A stretch of DNA of 64,000 bases from assembly GCA_947258795.1 (NCBI GenBank), contig CAMYJU010000018.1, positions 45,531 through 109,530 on the forward strand, in the 5' to 3' direction. How positions within the stretch are numbered: position 1 is the first letter of the stretch; each line of letters starts with the position of its first letter. Both the position numbers and the translations under genes were made by a program. The notes below the pieces were generated by a model that had not been told where the DNA came from, made no database searches, and saw nothing but the letters and a program-made list of their open reading frames with translations. Shown one piece after another: positions 26,502-37,446 of this stretch. The DNA is from an uncultured Gammaproteobacteria bacterium (GTDB taxonomy: Bacteria > Pseudomonadota > Gammaproteobacteria > DRJJ01).

Positions 26502-27863
26502 ATGCCAGAGCAAGTCACAAAAAAACCGCATGTCGAACAGCAGCTTGAATCAGTCAGCCGTGCGCTGGAGAGTGGTGCCTTACACAATGTCCGCATGATG
26601 CTGAATGACCTGCATCCGGCGGAATTGGCGCAGATGCTCGAGTCCATGCCGCAGCCCCGACGTGAGTTTGTCTGGGAAATGATCGGGGCAGACACCAAGG
26701 GTGAGGTATTGTTGCATGTCAATGACGAGGTACGTGCCGGGCTGATCGAGAAAATGGCCGATGTGCAGCTGGTAGCCGCCGCCGATGGCATGGATACAGA
26801 CGACCTGGCCGACCTGATTACCGATTTACCGGATACCGTAATACGGGAAGTCCTGCACTCGATGGACATGCAGGACCGGGGGCGGCTGGAAACAGTGCTG
26901 GCATATCCGGAGGACAGTGCCGGTGGTCTGATGAATATCGACACCATCACTATCCGGGCGGAAGTGACCCTGGATGTGGTAATGCGTTATCTGCGCCTGC
27001 ACGGTGAACTGCCCGACCATACCGATGCGTTGATCGTGGTGAATCGTTTCGATCGCTACCTGGGACAACTATCCCTGCGTGTACTGTTGACCAGTGATCC
27101 GGCACTGACTGTGGCCGAGGTGATGAATCGCGATAAACCGGCGATACTGGTCAATATGCCGGACAATGAGGTGGCGCAGATCTTCGAGAACCGCGACCTG
27201 ATTTCGGCGCCGGTGGTCAATGAAGACGACAAGTTGCTCGGACGCATTACCATTGACGATGTCGTGGATGTGATTCGTGACGAGGCCGACCACTCGCTGA
27301 TGAGTATGGCGGGTCTGGATGAAGAAGGCGATATGTTTGCGCCGGTATTACAGAGTTCACGGCGTCGTGCGGTATGGCTGGGTATCAATCTGATGACCGC
27401 CTTTCTGGCGGCATGGGTGATCGGTCTGTTTCAGGCTACCCTGGACAAGGTGGTGGCGTTGGCCGTGCTGATGCCGGTTGCAGCCAGCATGGGTGGTGTG
27501 GCCGGCACCCAGACCCTGACCCTGGTGGTACGTGGCCTGGCCCTGGGGCAGATCGGCAAGACCAATGCGCGCCAGTTACTGTGGCGTGAACTCGGTGTAG
27601 GTTTGTTGAATGGTCTGCTGTGGGCCGTGGTGGTGGCAGCGATCGCAATCGCCTGGTTTGATGACCTGCGCATCGGCGGGTTTATCGCGGCGGCGATGCT
27701 GATCAACCTGCTCACTGCCGCAGCTGCCGGTTTCAGTGTGCCGCTGGTGCTGCGCAAGTTTGGTATCGACCCGGCCCTGGGAGGCAGTGTCACGCTGACG
27801 ACCATTACCGATGTGGTCGGCTATGCCGCGTTTCTCGGTCTGGCGGCCTGGTATTTGTTCTAA
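26502..27863 (+). CDS. mgtE: Magnesium transporter MgtE
   Basis: A 453-residue channel. The N-terminal superhelical domain (about 15-125: HPAELAQMLESMPQPRR..) is followed by two CBS domains (about 128-255). Five membrane helices come after about 285, with the family motif PVAASMGGVAGTQTLTLVVRGLALG. Cytoplasmic Mg2+ closes the pore in known members. A GTG at 26466 would add 12 residues, but the ATG at 26502 fits the family better. No Mg-box riboswitch was seen in the 100 bp upstream. Confidence 0.95.
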   Translation: MPEQVTKKPHVEQQLESVSRALESGALHNVRMMLNDLHPAELAQMLESMPQPRREFVWEMIGADTKGEVLLHVNDEVRAGLIEKMADVQLVAAADGMDTDDLADLITDLPDTVIREVLHSMDMQDRGRLETVLAYPEDSAGGLMNIDTITIRAEVTLDVVMRYLRLHGELPDHTDALIVVNRFDRYLGQLSLRVLLTSDPALTVAEVMNRDKPAILVNMPDNEVAQIFENRDLISAPVVNEDDKLLGRITIDDVVDVIRDEADHSLMSMAGLDEEGDMFAPVLQSSRRRAVWLGINLMTAFLAAWVIGLFQATLDKVVALAVLMPVAASMGGVAGTQTLTLVVRGLALGQIGKTNARQLLWRELGVGLLNGLLWAVVVAAIAIAWFDDLRIGGFIAAAMLINLLTAAAAGFSVPLVLRKFGIDPALGGSVTLTTITDVVGYAAFLGLAAWYLF

Positions 27864-27925
27864 AGGAAAGTCAGATTAACTTGTTATCCGGCGCAGATTG
27901 GGGCCAGTTTTTTGATTTTTCTGGA

Positions 27926-29080
27926 TTACCGCCTGGTCATTGGCGGTCTTTCCTTGACGGTTGCTCTGGCCGTAAAACGCTGATTGTTGCGTATACCTGC
28001 CAATCGTACCGTGTCGCCGGGTTTGCGTTGGGCGATCAGGTCCAGCATGCTGCGCGCATCATAGATCTGTTTGCCGTCCACGCTTAACAGCACATCGCCA
28101 CTTTGCAGCTGCGCCTTGTCGGCCGGGCCGCCTTCATAGACACCGCTGATCACGACCCCGAACGGTTCCTTAAGCCGCAGTTTTCCAGCCAGATCCGGTG
28201 TCAGGTTGGTCATGCGTACCCCCAGCCAGCCCCTGATCACACGGCCATGTTCGATGATCTGTTTCAGTACACTGCGTGCGAGATTAACAGGAATCGCGAA
28301 GCCGATTCCTTGCGAGCCGCCGCTGCGGCTGAAAATGGCGGAATTGACGCCGACCAGTTCGCCGCGGGTATTGATCAGCGCGCCGCCGGAGTTGCCCGGG
28401 TTGATCGCCGCATCAGTCTGGATGAAGTTTTCAAAGGTATTCAGGCCCAGGCGCTTGCGGCCGGTAGCACTGACGATACCCATGCTGACTGCCTGGCCCA
28501 CGCCGAGTGGATTGCCGATGGCCAGTACGACATCACCGATTCTGAGGTTGCGATCATCGCCGATGGTAATCACCGGCAGGTCTTTCAGCTTGATATGTAA
28601 CACGGCCAGATCGGTTTCCGGATCATGGCCCACCACGCTGGCACGGCTGCTGCGACCGTCATTTAACATCACTTCGATTTCGCTCGCGTTCGAGATGACG
28701 TGGTAATTGGTCAACAGATAACCCTGTTTGCTCAGAATCAGACCGGAGCCCAGGTTGGTTTCGACCTTGGGTGGGCGTTCGGGTAAATCCAGTTCATCAA
28801 ACAGGAATTTGTTTAGCAGAGATCGGGAACTGTGTGGTGACGGCTTGATCGTCGCGGTATAGATGTTAACCACGGCCGGGGCGGCGGCCTCGACCGCATT
28901 GGCGTAGGAGTCGGGCTGCCTGCGCTCGGCCGAATTGCCGGGCCGGCTTTCATGTATCGACACCACCTGCGCGCGCTCGGGGATCAGGTCGGGTTTGAAT
29001 ACGATAATGATAAACGCGAATGCCAGCCCCAGTGTGGCAAACTTGAACAGAAATGTTATGGTGGCAAGCAGGCGTTTCAT
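27926..29080 (-). CDS. degS: DegS/AlgW-type periplasmic serine protease
   Basis: A 384-residue inner-membrane-anchored protease. One N-terminal helix (about 3-28, LATITFLFKFATLGLAFAFIIIV) is followed by a trypsin fold with the triad H127 (TNYHVI), D157 (PETDLAVL) and S231 (INPGNSGGAL). A single PDZ domain occupies about 265-365 (GVRMTNLTPDLAGKL...GDVLLSVDG). With one membrane anchor and one PDZ it fits DegS (AlgW in Pseudomonas), which starts anti-sigma-E cleavage under envelope stress. An upstream ATG at 29131 would lengthen it by 17 residues; the shorter start gives a normal anchor. It diverges from the nif3-like gene. Confidence 0.9.
   Translation of the reverse strand: MKRLLATITFLFKFATLGLAFAFIIIVFKPDLIPERAQVVSIHESRPGNSAERRQPDSYANAVEAAAPAVVNIYTATIKPSPHSSRSLLNKFLFDELDLPERPPKVETNLGSGLILSKQGYLLTNYHVISNASEIEVMLNDGRSSRASVVGHDPETDLAVLHIKLKDLPVITIGDDRNLRIGDVVLAIGNPLGVGQAVSMGIVSATGRKRLGLNTFENFIQTDAAINPGNSGGALINTRGELVGVNSAIFSRSGGSQGIGFAIPVNLARSVLKQIIEHGRVIRGWLGVRMTNLTPDLAGKLRLKEPFGVVISGVYEGGPADKAQLQSGDVLLSVDGKQIYDARSMLDLIAQRKPGDTVRLAGIRNNQRFTARATVKERPPMTRR
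27928..27947 (+). terminator. Stem-loop downstream of mgtE, possible terminator
   Basis: ACCGCC (27928-27933) and GGCGGT (27942-27947) pair around an 8-nt loop and are followed by the pyrimidine-rich CTTTCCTT. It is about 65 bp after the mgtE stop and lies inside the last codons of the converging degS/algW gene. The T-run is broken, so termination is likely but not certain. Confidence 0.45.
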
Positions 29081-29178
29081 AGTGACGGGTTCTGGCGAGT
29101 CTGATACAGGCATTACGAATATATGGACCATTCAGTATGCCAGACAGTTGCCATCTGTGCTATCGGGAGAATGACAAT

Positions 29179-29937
29179 ATGGTCGAATGCGAGACCCTGG
29201 TGCAATACTGCGATGAACTGCTGGATGCGCAGGGTTATCGGGATTATTGTCCGAACGGCCTGCAGGTACAGGGACGCAGCCAGATCCAGCGCCTGATTAC
29301 CGGGGTCACGGCCTGCCAGGCCCTGCTGGATGAAGCGATCACCAGACAGGCGGATGCGGTACTGGTCCATCATGGCTATTTCTGGAAAGGCGAGGATCAG
29401 CGTATCGTCGGCATCAGGCACAAGCGCCTGGCCACCTTGCTGGATGCCGGGATCAATCTGCTGGCCTATCATTTGCCACTGGATTATCACCAGGAACTGG
29501 GCAATAACGCCCAGCTGGCAAAACGTCTGGGTATCTTGCCCCAGGGCCGGTTCGGGCCTGCGGATGCACCGGAACTGGGCTGGTCTGGCGAGCTGCCGCA
29601 GGCCTGTGAGGCGACGCAGCTGGCTGACCGGTTGCATAGCGTGCTGGACCGGGAACCGTTACTGATCCAGGTACACGAGCGGCCAATCAGGTATATCGGC
29701 TGGTGTACCGGTGCCGCTCAAGGCCTGATTGAACCGGCGGCGATGGCCGGTCTGGACGCATTTATCAGTGGTGAGGTATCCGAACAGACCGTGCACATCG
29801 CGCGTGAGCTTGGTATTAACTATTTCGCGGCCGGTCACCATGCCACCGAACGCTACGGGGTCATGGCGCTGGGCGAGTTTCTGGCCGGGCAGTACGGGCT
29901 GGAGCATGAATTTGTCGATATCGACAATCCAGTCTGA
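29179..29937 (+). CDS. Nif3-like dinuclear metal-centre protein (YbgI family)
   Basis: A 252-residue GTP cyclohydrolase I type 2/NIF3-family protein. Metal ligands appear in VLVHHGYFWKGE, in NLLAYHLPLDYH, and in AGHHATERYGVMALGEFL near the C-terminus. DYCPNGLQVQG at about 20-30 is typical of the family. Its biochemical role is unresolved in most bacteria. ATG 29179 is preceded by GGGAGAATGAC; an earlier ATG at 29137 would add 14 residues. About 100 bp separate it from the divergent protease gene start. Confidence 0.92.
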   Translation: MVECETLVQYCDELLDAQGYRDYCPNGLQVQGRSQIQRLITGVTACQALLDEAITRQADAVLVHHGYFWKGEDQRIVGIRHKRLATLLDAGINLLAYHLPLDYHQELGNNAQLAKRLGILPQGRFGPADAPELGWSGELPQACEATQLADRLHSVLDREPLLIQVHERPIRYIGWCTGAAQGLIEPAAMAGLDAFISGEVSEQTVHIARELGINYFAAGHHATERYGVMALGEFLAGQYGLEHEFVDIDNPV

Positions 29938-30142
29938 TTTTCCATATGTTTCATTAATACCCGCATTAACTTAACTGTCTGGTTTTTATCGGGTTTTGTA
30001 AATTCTTGTGCACAGGATAAGGATATTCTGATAGAATGGCGGCCGTTTATTTTTTGCTGTTCCGGTCAGTATTGGGGTGTGGTTAAGCTACGTGAGGTGG
30101 CCGGGCGGTATTCTTCCTTATCCAGTTTCAGGAGAGGTTCTG

Positions 30143-30739
30143 ATGAGTCAACATGACGTGGATTTAAGCAAACGTCGGTTCCTAACGGCTGCAGCATCTG
30201 TTGTCGGTGGTGCTGGTGCTGTGATGGCAGCTATCCCCTTTGTTCAGTACATGACCCCCAGTGATCGTGCACGTGCCGCCGGCGCACCGGTAGAAGCTGA
30301 TATCAGCAAGCTGGAAGTCGGTCAGCTGATTCGTGTCAAATGGCGCGGTCAGCCGGTCTGGTTTGTACGTCGCACAGACGAGATGCTGAAAAATATCGAG
30401 TCACTGAGCAGTGTTGTAGCGGACCCGGACTCAGCGGTTGAAGACCAGCAGCCTGCTTACGCCAAGAACAAGTATCGCTCCATCAAACCGGAGTTGCTGG
30501 TCGCGATCGGCATTTGCACCCATCTGGGTTGCTCACCAACCTTCAAACCGGAAGTGGGCGGAGACCTGGGACCGGACTGGAAGGGTGGCTTCTTCTGCCC
30601 CTGTCACGGTTCGCTGTTTGACCTGGCCGGCCGTGTCTACGCCGGTGTACCTGCTCCAACGAACCTCAAGATTCCACCACACCGCTATCTAAGTGATACG
30701 GTTATCCTGGTTGGTGAAGATGAAGGAGCTGTATCATGA
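30143..30739 (+). CDS. petA: Ubiquinol-cytochrome c reductase iron-sulfur (Rieske) subunit
   Basis: A 198-residue Rieske protein. A Tat-type RRFL precedes a membrane anchor at about 15-34. The cluster ligands are C125/H127 (CTHLGC) and C152/H155 (CPCHGS), with C130 and C154 forming the stabilising disulfide. It takes electrons from ubiquinol at the bc1 Qo site. The start is ATG 30143 with AGGAGAGG upstream; an in-frame GTG/ATG extension to 30077 is unlikely. The stop overlaps petB by 4 nt. About 200 bp upstream are gene-free and presumably contain the operon promoter. Confidence 0.97.
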   Translation: MSQHDVDLSKRRFLTAAASVVGGAGAVMAAIPFVQYMTPSDRARAAGAPVEADISKLEVGQLIRVKWRGQPVWFVRRTDEMLKNIESLSSVVADPDSAVEDQQPAYAKNKYRSIKPELLVAIGICTHLGCSPTFKPEVGGDLGPDWKGGFFCPCHGSLFDLAGRVYAGVPAPTNLKIPPHRYLSDTVILVGEDEGAVS

Positions 30740-31956
30740 AGGTATTATCCAACTTTGTTGACTGGATAGATGCACGTTTCCCCCTGACCAAGGTCTGGAA
30801 CGAACATCTGGCACAATATTATGCGCCTAAGAACTTCAATTTCTGGTATTTCTTTGGTTCGCTGGCAATGTTGGTTCTGGTTATCCAGATTGTGACCGGC
30901 ATCTTCCTGACCATGAACTATAAGCCCAGTGCAGCAGAAGCGTTCAGTTCGGTAGAATACATTATGCGTGATGTGAACTGGGGCTGGTTGATGCGTTATT
31001 TGCATTCCACCGGTGCATCGGCATTCTTTATTGTGGTTTATCTGCATATGTTCCGCGGCCTGATGTACGGCTCTTATCGCCAGCCACGTGAACTGGTGTG
31101 GATATTCGGCATGTTGTTGTATGTTGCGCTGATGGCCGAGGCCTTCATGGGTTACCTGCTGCCATGGGGGCAGATGTCCTATTGGGGTGCCCAGGTCATT
31201 ATCTCACTGTTTGGCGCGATCCCGGGTGTCGGTGAGGCACTGGCTGAATGGATACGCGGTGACTTCGTGATTGCCGATGCCACTCTGAACCGCTTCTTTG
31301 CATTCCATGTCATCGCGGTGCCACTAATACTGGTTGCACTGGTGTTTGTACACATTGTTGCGTTACATGCGGTCGGTTCAAACAACCCGGATGGTATCGA
31401 GATCAAGAAGAACAAGGACGCCAATGGCATTCCGCTCGATGGTATCCCGTTCCATCCGTACTATACCGTCAAGGATATCGTCGGCGTGATCGTGTTCCTG
31501 ATTCTGTTCTGTATTGTTGTGTTCTTTATCCCGGAGTTCGATAACTGGTTCCTTGAAAAAGACAACTTTATCCCGGCTGATCCGCTCAAAACTCCGGAGC
31601 ACATCGTGCCGCTGTGGTACTTCACACCGTTCTATGCGATCTTACGGGCTGTACCCAGTAAATTCGGTGGCGTACTGGCCATGGGTGGCGCAATCGTGGT
31701 GCTGTTCGTACTGCCGTGGCTGGATCGCAGTCCGGTCAAATCGATCCGCTACAAGGGTATGTTGTACAAGACCATACTGACGGTCTTTATCATCAGCTTC
31801 CTGGCACTAGGATATCTGGGTACACAGCCTGCAACACCGATACTGACAAATTTTGCACGTGTGTTCTCGATAATCTACTTCCTGTTCTTCCTGCTCATGC
31901 CGTTCTACTCCAAAATGGACAGAACCAAGCCAGTACCGGATAGGGTGACAAAATGA
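30736..31956 (+). CDS. petB: Cytochrome b of the bc1 complex
   Basis: A 406-residue integral membrane cytochrome b with eight or nine helices. The heme-ligating His pairs are in [22 protein letters not shown] and in [27 protein letters not shown]. The Qo-site motif PEH-like is in [10 protein letters not shown]. It forms the quinone-oxidising core. It is a long cytochrome b in one piece, unlike the split b6/IV of chloroplasts, and is coupled to petA and petC by 4-nt overlaps. Confidence 0.97.
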   Translation: MKVLSNFVDWIDARFPLTKVWNEHLAQYYAPKNFNFWYFFGSLAMLVLVIQIVTGIFLTMNYKPSAAEAFSSVEYIMRDVNWGWLMRYLHSTGASAFFIVVYLHMFRGLMYGSYRQPRELVWIFGMLLYVALMAEAFMGYLLPWGQMSYWGAQVIISLFGAIPGVGEALAEWIRGDFVIADATLNRFFAFHVIAVPLILVALVFVHIVALHAVGSNNPDGIEIKKNKDANGIPLDGIPFHPYYTVKDIVGVIVFLILFCIVVFFIPEFDNWFLEKDNFIPADPLKTPEHIVPLWYFTPFYAILRAVPSKFGGVLAMGGAIVVLFVLPWLDRSPVKSIRYKGMLYKTILTVFIISFLALGYLGTQPATPILTNFARVFSIIYFLFFLLMPFYSKMDRTKPVPDRVTK

Positions 31957-32693
31957 AAAAACTGATAATTGCAATAGTAGCGTTTACCCTGCCATCCCTG
32001 GCGATTGCCGCTGGTGGAAATGTGCACCTGGACAAGGCAGACATTGATCTGACCAACAAGGCATCCTTGCAGAATGGTGCGAAGATGTATGTCAATTACT
32101 GCCTGGGTTGTCACTCGATGAAGTTTATGTCCTATGCACGCATGGCAAAGGACCTGCAGTTGCCTGAAGAACTGGTGATGGAAAACCTCATGTTTACCGG
32201 CAACAAGATCGGTGACTACATGACCGTCGCCATGCCGTCTGTTGACTCCGCAGAGTGGTTTGGTACTACGCCACCGGACTTGACTGTGGTAGCGCGTTCA
32301 CGAGGTACAGACTGGCTGTATACCTATCTGCGTAACTTCTATATCGACGAGAGTCGTCCATTCGGCATGAATAACCTGCTTTTCCCAAGTGTCAGCATGC
32401 CACATGTGTTGTGGCAGCTTGAGGGTCTGAAGAAGCCGGTTTACAAAACCGAAAAGGGAGAAGATGGCAAGGATCATCAGATCTTCAAGGGTTACGAGTA
32501 TATCAGTGAAGGCAGTATGACGCCGGCCAAGTATGACAAGGCCGTACGTGACCTTGTCAACTTTCTTGAATACGCTGGTGAGCCGGCGAAACTGATTCGT
32601 TACGATCTTGGCATCAAGGTCATCTTGTTCCTGGTAATCTTCCTGGTCGTTGCCTATCGACTGAAGAAAGAGTACTGGAAGGACATCCATTAA
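31953..32693 (+). CDS. petC: Cytochrome c1 of the bc1 complex
   Basis: A 246-residue cytochrome c1. A signal peptide covers about 1-20 ([20 protein letters not shown]). The heme motif is C50-L-G-C53-H54. The Met ligand region is in [16 protein letters not shown]-terminal membrane anchor is at about 219-238 ([22 protein letters not shown]). It passes electrons to a soluble or membrane-bound cytochrome c. It closes petABC, with sspA 60 bp downstream, an order common in beta- and gammaproteobacteria. Confidence 0.97.
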   Translation: MKKLIIAIVAFTLPSLAIAAGGNVHLDKADIDLTNKASLQNGAKMYVNYCLGCHSMKFMSYARMAKDLQLPEELVMENLMFTGNKIGDYMTVAMPSVDSAEWFGTTPPDLTVVARSRGTDWLYTYLRNFYIDESRPFGMNNLLFPSVSMPHVLWQLEGLKKPVYKTEKGEDGKDHQIFKGYEYISEGSMTPAKYDKAVRDLVNFLEYAGEPAKLIRYDLGIKVILFLVIFLVVAYRLKKEYWKDIH

Positions 32694-32752
32694 TTGTGTA
32701 TTGACTGGCTGGTCGCATTCGCGGCCGGCCCGGTCATGATGAGGGATAGTAC

Positions 32753-33379
32753 ATGGCGCTTATTGCCAATCGCAGATCAGGAATGACGCTGTTTTCTTCA
32801 CCGACCAGCCCGTATAGTCATCAAACCAGGCTGGTGCTGGCTGAAAAAGGGATTACCTACGAGGTTATCGATGTACAGCCCGATCAGTTACCGGAAGATC
32901 TGCTGGATCTGAATCCGTACCATTCGGTGCCGACCCTGGTCGACCGTGAACTGGTGTTGTACGACAGCCGGGTGATCATTGAATATCTGGATGAGCGCTT
33001 TCCGCACCCACCGTTGATGCCGGTCGATCCGGTTTCCCGTGCACGCATGCGTCTGGCCATGTATCGCATCGTCACCGATTGGTACAGTCAGGTGGAAGAA
33101 CTGGAATCAGGTGACAGTAAGCGTATCAGCAAGGCGCGCAAGCTGCTACGAGAACGCCTGATCAGCAGTTCGGATGTATTTTCGTACAAGCCCTTTTTCC
33201 TGAACGACGAGTTTTTCCTGGTCGATTGTGCGATCGCGCCACTGTTGTGGCGACTACCGGCATATGGCATTGAATTGCCTGCACAGGCCAAGGCAATCCA
33301 TGCCTATGCGGACAGGATCTTCAGTCGCGAGTCTTTCCAGGCCAGTCTGTCAGACCTGGAAAGGGATATGCGTAACTAG
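32753..33379 (+). CDS. sspA: Stringent starvation protein A
   Basis: A 208-residue GST-fold transcription factor. The N-terminal thioredoxin-like domain has RSGMTLFSSPTSPYSHQTRLVLAEKGITYE and NPYHSVPTLVDRELVLYDSRVIIEYLDERFPHPPLMP. The all-alpha domain follows. SspA binds RNA polymerase in stationary phase and acid stress and lacks glutathione transferase activity. It sits 60 bp after petC and upstream of sspB; the ~115-bp gap to sspB is longer than in E. coli. Confidence 0.95.
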   Translation: MALIANRRSGMTLFSSPTSPYSHQTRLVLAEKGITYEVIDVQPDQLPEDLLDLNPYHSVPTLVDRELVLYDSRVIIEYLDERFPHPPLMPVDPVSRARMRLAMYRIVTDWYSQVEELESGDSKRISKARKLLRERLISSSDVFSYKPFFLNDEFFLVDCAIAPLLWRLPAYGIELPAQAKAIHAYADRIFSRESFQASLSDLERDMRN

Positions 33380-33495
33380 TTCGTATCTGTTAATAAAAGC
33401 GAACATTGTGAATCCGGGTACAGGAAAGGGATTTTCTGGCCGCCACCTCTTCTGAACAAGGCCTGATATTACAGGGAGCAGTCGGAGCTATAGCG

Positions 33496-33876
33496 ATGAC
33501 ATCAAGCCGTCCATACCTGTTGCGTGCACTTTACGAATGGATCGTAGATAACAGTTTGTCGCCATATATACTGGTGGATGCCTCCTTTGACGGTGTCGAT
33601 GTACCGGAACGTTTCATCCAGGATGGCAAGATCATACTGAATATCACGCCGAGCGCCGTCCAGGACATGGAAATGGGTAACGAGGTTCTCAGTTTCGCTG
33701 CCAGGTTCTCCGGGGTGTCGGCTTCCATCTTCGTGCCGGTCAATGCGATCATGGCCATCTATGCCAGTGAAAACGGCCAGGGCATGGTGTTTAGCGAGGA
33801 AGACCCGCAACAGCCCATACCACCTAGTGATCCGACCGAGCCGCCAAAAAGACCATCCCTGAAGGTTGTCAAGTGA
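33496..33876 (+). CDS. sspB: ClpXP protease specificity factor SspB
   Basis: A 126-residue adaptor that delivers ssrA-tagged proteins and other substrates to ClpXP. The substrate-binding domain is at about 5-105 ([44 protein letters not shown]). The linker is acidic and Pro-rich, and the C-terminal [10 protein letters not shown] is the ClpX-binding tail. It begins about 115 bp after sspA and is followed at once by the macro-domain gene. Confidence 0.95.
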   Translation: MTSSRPYLLRALYEWIVDNSLSPYILVDASFDGVDVPERFIQDGKIILNITPSAVQDMEMGNEVLSFAARFSGVSASIFVPVNAIMAIYASENGQGMVFSEEDPQQPIPPSDPTEPPKRPSLKVVK

Positions 33877-33877
33877 C

Positions 33878-34375
33878 ATGATCTCCATCATCCAGGCTGA
33901 TATTACCAAGCTGGATGTGGATGCGATTATCAATGCCGCTAACACCAGTCTGCTCGGCGGTGGCGGTGTCGACGGCGCCATCCATCGAGCGGCCGGACCC
34001 GAGCTATTACAGGCCTGCCGACCGATCGGTGGTTGCCCGACCGGCGAGGCACGCATCACCCCAGGATTTAATTTGCCGGCCAAATGGGTAATCCATACCG
34101 TCGGCCCGGTCTGGCATGGCGGCTCGGAAAACGAACCGGCCCTGTTGGCCAATGCCTATCGCAACAGCCTTGAGTTAGCGTTACAAAACCAAGTCAAGAC
34201 CGTCGCGTTTCCGGCGATCAGCACCGGGGTATATGGTTTTCCAAAGGAAAAGGCTGCGCGTACTGCACTAGGCATAATGCGTCAATATGAACAGTGTTTT
34301 AATAAAATCATTTGTTGCTGTTTCAGTGCGGAAGATCTGCAACTTTATGAGCGCCTGCTAACAGAGGTTGACTGA
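33878..34375 (+). CDS. ymdB: Macro-domain O-acetyl-ADP-ribose deacetylase
   Basis: A 165-residue macro domain. The ADP-ribose pocket is [27 protein letters not shown] (about 22-48), with the loop [19 protein letters not shown] later. Such proteins hydrolyse O-acetyl-ADP-ribose or protein ADP-ribose bonds; E. coli YmdB also modulates RNase III. ATG 33878 begins 1 bp after the sspB stop and is preferred to an in-frame TTG at 33866. It converges on the FAD-oxidase gene. Confidence 0.9.
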   Translation: MISIIQADITKLDVDAIINAANTSLLGGGGVDGAIHRAAGPELLQACRPIGGCPTGEARITPGFNLPAKWVIHTVGPVWHGGSENEPALLANAYRNSLELALQNQVKTVAFPAISTGVYGFPKEKAARTALGIMRQYEQCFNKIICCCFSAEDLQLYERLLTEVD

Positions 34376-34384
34376 ACCGTTGGC

Positions 34385-35776
34385 TTACTCCTCCGGAAAC
34401 ATTTTCCCCGGATTGAGAATATTGTTCGGATCAAACTCTTTTTTAATGGCGCGCATCAGATCAAGGCTGACCGGGTCAATTTCCCTGTCGATAAATGCCT
34501 GCTTTTCCATACCGACACCGTGTTCACCGGACAGGCTGCCCTCGAGTGACAGCACCAGGTCGAACACTTCGTCCAGACAGGCACTGGCCTGGCGCATCTG
34601 CACAGGGTCATCGGGGTCGATCAACAGGTTGACGTGGATGTTGCCATTGCCGGCATGGCCAAAATTGACAATCTTGATCTGATACTTGCTGGCAATTTCG
34701 TCCAGACCGATCAATAGTGCGGGTATGCATGAGACTGGTACTACGACATCCTCATTGATTTTTTTCGGTGCAATCGTTCTCAGTGCAGGTGAAAGCGCCT
34801 TACGTGTCTGCCAGAGGGCCTGGGTATCTGCTTTAGTAGCGGCGGTTTTGACAGACAGTAACCCCGCGTTGCTGGCGGCCTGTTTAACCTGCTCGGTGTC
34901 CTGGGAAATACTGTGTTGAGAACCATCCACCTCGATCATCAATAGTGCGCCGGTATTGTCCGGTAGATCGACCTGCGAATAGTCCCTGATCATGTTGATC
35001 GCATTGCCATCGATAAATTCCAGTGCGCAAGGGGTGACCGGTTGAGCCATGATGCTGGACACGGCCTGTGCGGCATGTTCGATATCCTGATAGGTCGCCT
35101 GCAGGGTGACCTTGCTTTCAGCCAGAGGGGTCAGCTTCAGCGTGGCCTCGGTAATCACCGCCAGTGTACCTTCCGATCCGATCAGCAGACGGGTCAAATC
35201 ATAGCCGACCACACCCTTGGTGGTTTTGACGCCGGTGTGGATGGTTTTACCGTCACCGGTAATCGCGGTCAGTCCCAGGGTATTCTCACGCGGGGTTCCG
35301 TATTTCACTGCGCGAGGGCCGGCCGAATTATAGGCCAGGTTGCCGCCGATGCTGCAGTAGCTGGCACTGGTTGGATCCGGAGGCCAGAAAAAGTCATGTT
35401 CGGCTGACCGGGTCTGTACCTGATCATTGGTGACGCCGGGCTGAACGATCATCATGCGGTTGTCCGGATCCATACGTACGATGGCATTCATGTTTTCCAG
35501 GGACAGTACCAGTCCACCATGAATGGGTACCGTCGCACCGGTGGTACCGGTACCACGGCCTCGTGGTGTGACCGCAACCCGGTGTTCGTTACAGAGCCGG
35601 ATCAGTTGTTCAGTCTGCTGATGGCTGTGAGGGAAGGCGACGACCTGGGGTTGCGCCAGGTGCTGACTGTTATCAAAGCCGTATGTTCCACATTCAGCCG
35701 GATCCAGTGTATAGGCCTCTTCCGGAAGTAACTGTTGCAGGGCATCGGTAAAAGCCCTGGGCAGGCCGTTATTCAT
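34385..35776 (-). CDS. FAD-linked oxidase, GlcD/D-lactate dehydrogenase type
   Basis: A 463-residue flavoprotein. The PCMH FAD-binding domain is at about 40-220 (VTPRGRGTGTTGATVPIHGGLVLSLENMN, then GGNLAYNSAGPRAVKYG). The FAD-oxidase C domain includes VVPVSCIPALL, NFGHAGNGNIHVNLL and LSGEHGVGMEKQ. It fits D-2-hydroxyacid or glycolate oxidase subunits; the hydroxyacid is not specified. No GlcE/GlcF partner follows. The start at 35776 lies 10 bp after the BON-lipoprotein stop. An earlier start at 35827 would overlap that gene and is rejected. Confidence 0.88.
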   Translation of the reverse strand: MNNGLPRAFTDALQQLLPEEAYTLDPAECGTYGFDNSQHLAQPQVVAFPHSHQQTEQLIRLCNEHRVAVTPRGRGTGTTGATVPIHGGLVLSLENMNAIVRMDPDNRMMIVQPGVTNDQVQTRSAEHDFFWPPDPTSASYCSIGGNLAYNSAGPRAVKYGTPRENTLGLTAITGDGKTIHTGVKTTKGVVGYDLTRLLIGSEGTLAVITEATLKLTPLAESKVTLQATYQDIEHAAQAVSSIMAQPVTPCALEFIDGNAINMIRDYSQVDLPDNTGALLMIEVDGSQHSISQDTEQVKQAASNAGLLSVKTAATKADTQALWQTRKALSPALRTIAPKKINEDVVVPVSCIPALLIGLDEIASKYQIKIVNFGHAGNGNIHVNLLIDPDDPVQMRQASACLDEVFDLVLSLEGSLSGEHGVGMEKQAFIDREIDPVSLDLMRAIKKEFDPNNILNPGKMFPEE

Positions 35777-35786
35777 GATCGTGACA

Positions 35787-37027
<1,241 letters not shown>

Positions 37028-37080
37028 TCAGATACCCGAATCCAGCCGGGACAGTTTGGCCTGTTTCACAATATTCGGGC

Positions 37081-37437
37081 CTAAAGCGTGAACGCATCGG
37101 GTATCCAGTCTAGCCTTCCCGCGGTCAGGGCAACCACGTCAAACCGGCATGGCCTGTCGATGCGATTTTGCTGCAGGTAATACTGTGCCGTTCTGATCAG
37201 TTTCCGCTGTTTCCTGAACCCGACAGTTTCGGCGGCGTCACCATAGTGATTACTGGCACGACAGCGCACCTCGACAAATACCAGATGATTACCATGGCGC
37301 ATAATCAGATCAATTTCACCACTGTTACAGCGGAAATTGCTGGTGACCAGCTGCAGGCCCTGCTTTTCAAGATATCGGCGTGCCCGGGTCTCAGCCTGGT
37401 CTCCGGTTTTTTGTTTACTGGTTCGATCCTTGAACAT
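37081..37437 (-). CDS. yraN: UPF0102 protein YraN
   Basis: A 118-residue protein with the nuclease-like UPF0102 fold. Conserved residues are in AETRARRYLEKQGLQLVTSNFRCNSGEIDLIMRHGNHLVFVEVRCR, including the GEIDLI..VEVR core that resembles an Mrr/Holliday-resolvase metal site. No activity is established. It lies 9 bp after lpoA on the minus strand, the usual lpoA-yraN-diaA-dolP order. Confidence 0.93.
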   Translation of the reverse strand: MFKDRTSKQKTGDQAETRARRYLEKQGLQLVTSNFRCNSGEIDLIMRHGNHLVFVEVRCRASNHYGDAAETVGFRKQRKLIRTAQYYLQQNRIDRPCRFDVVALTAGRLDWIPDAFTL

Positions 37438-37446
37438 CAGTTTCAG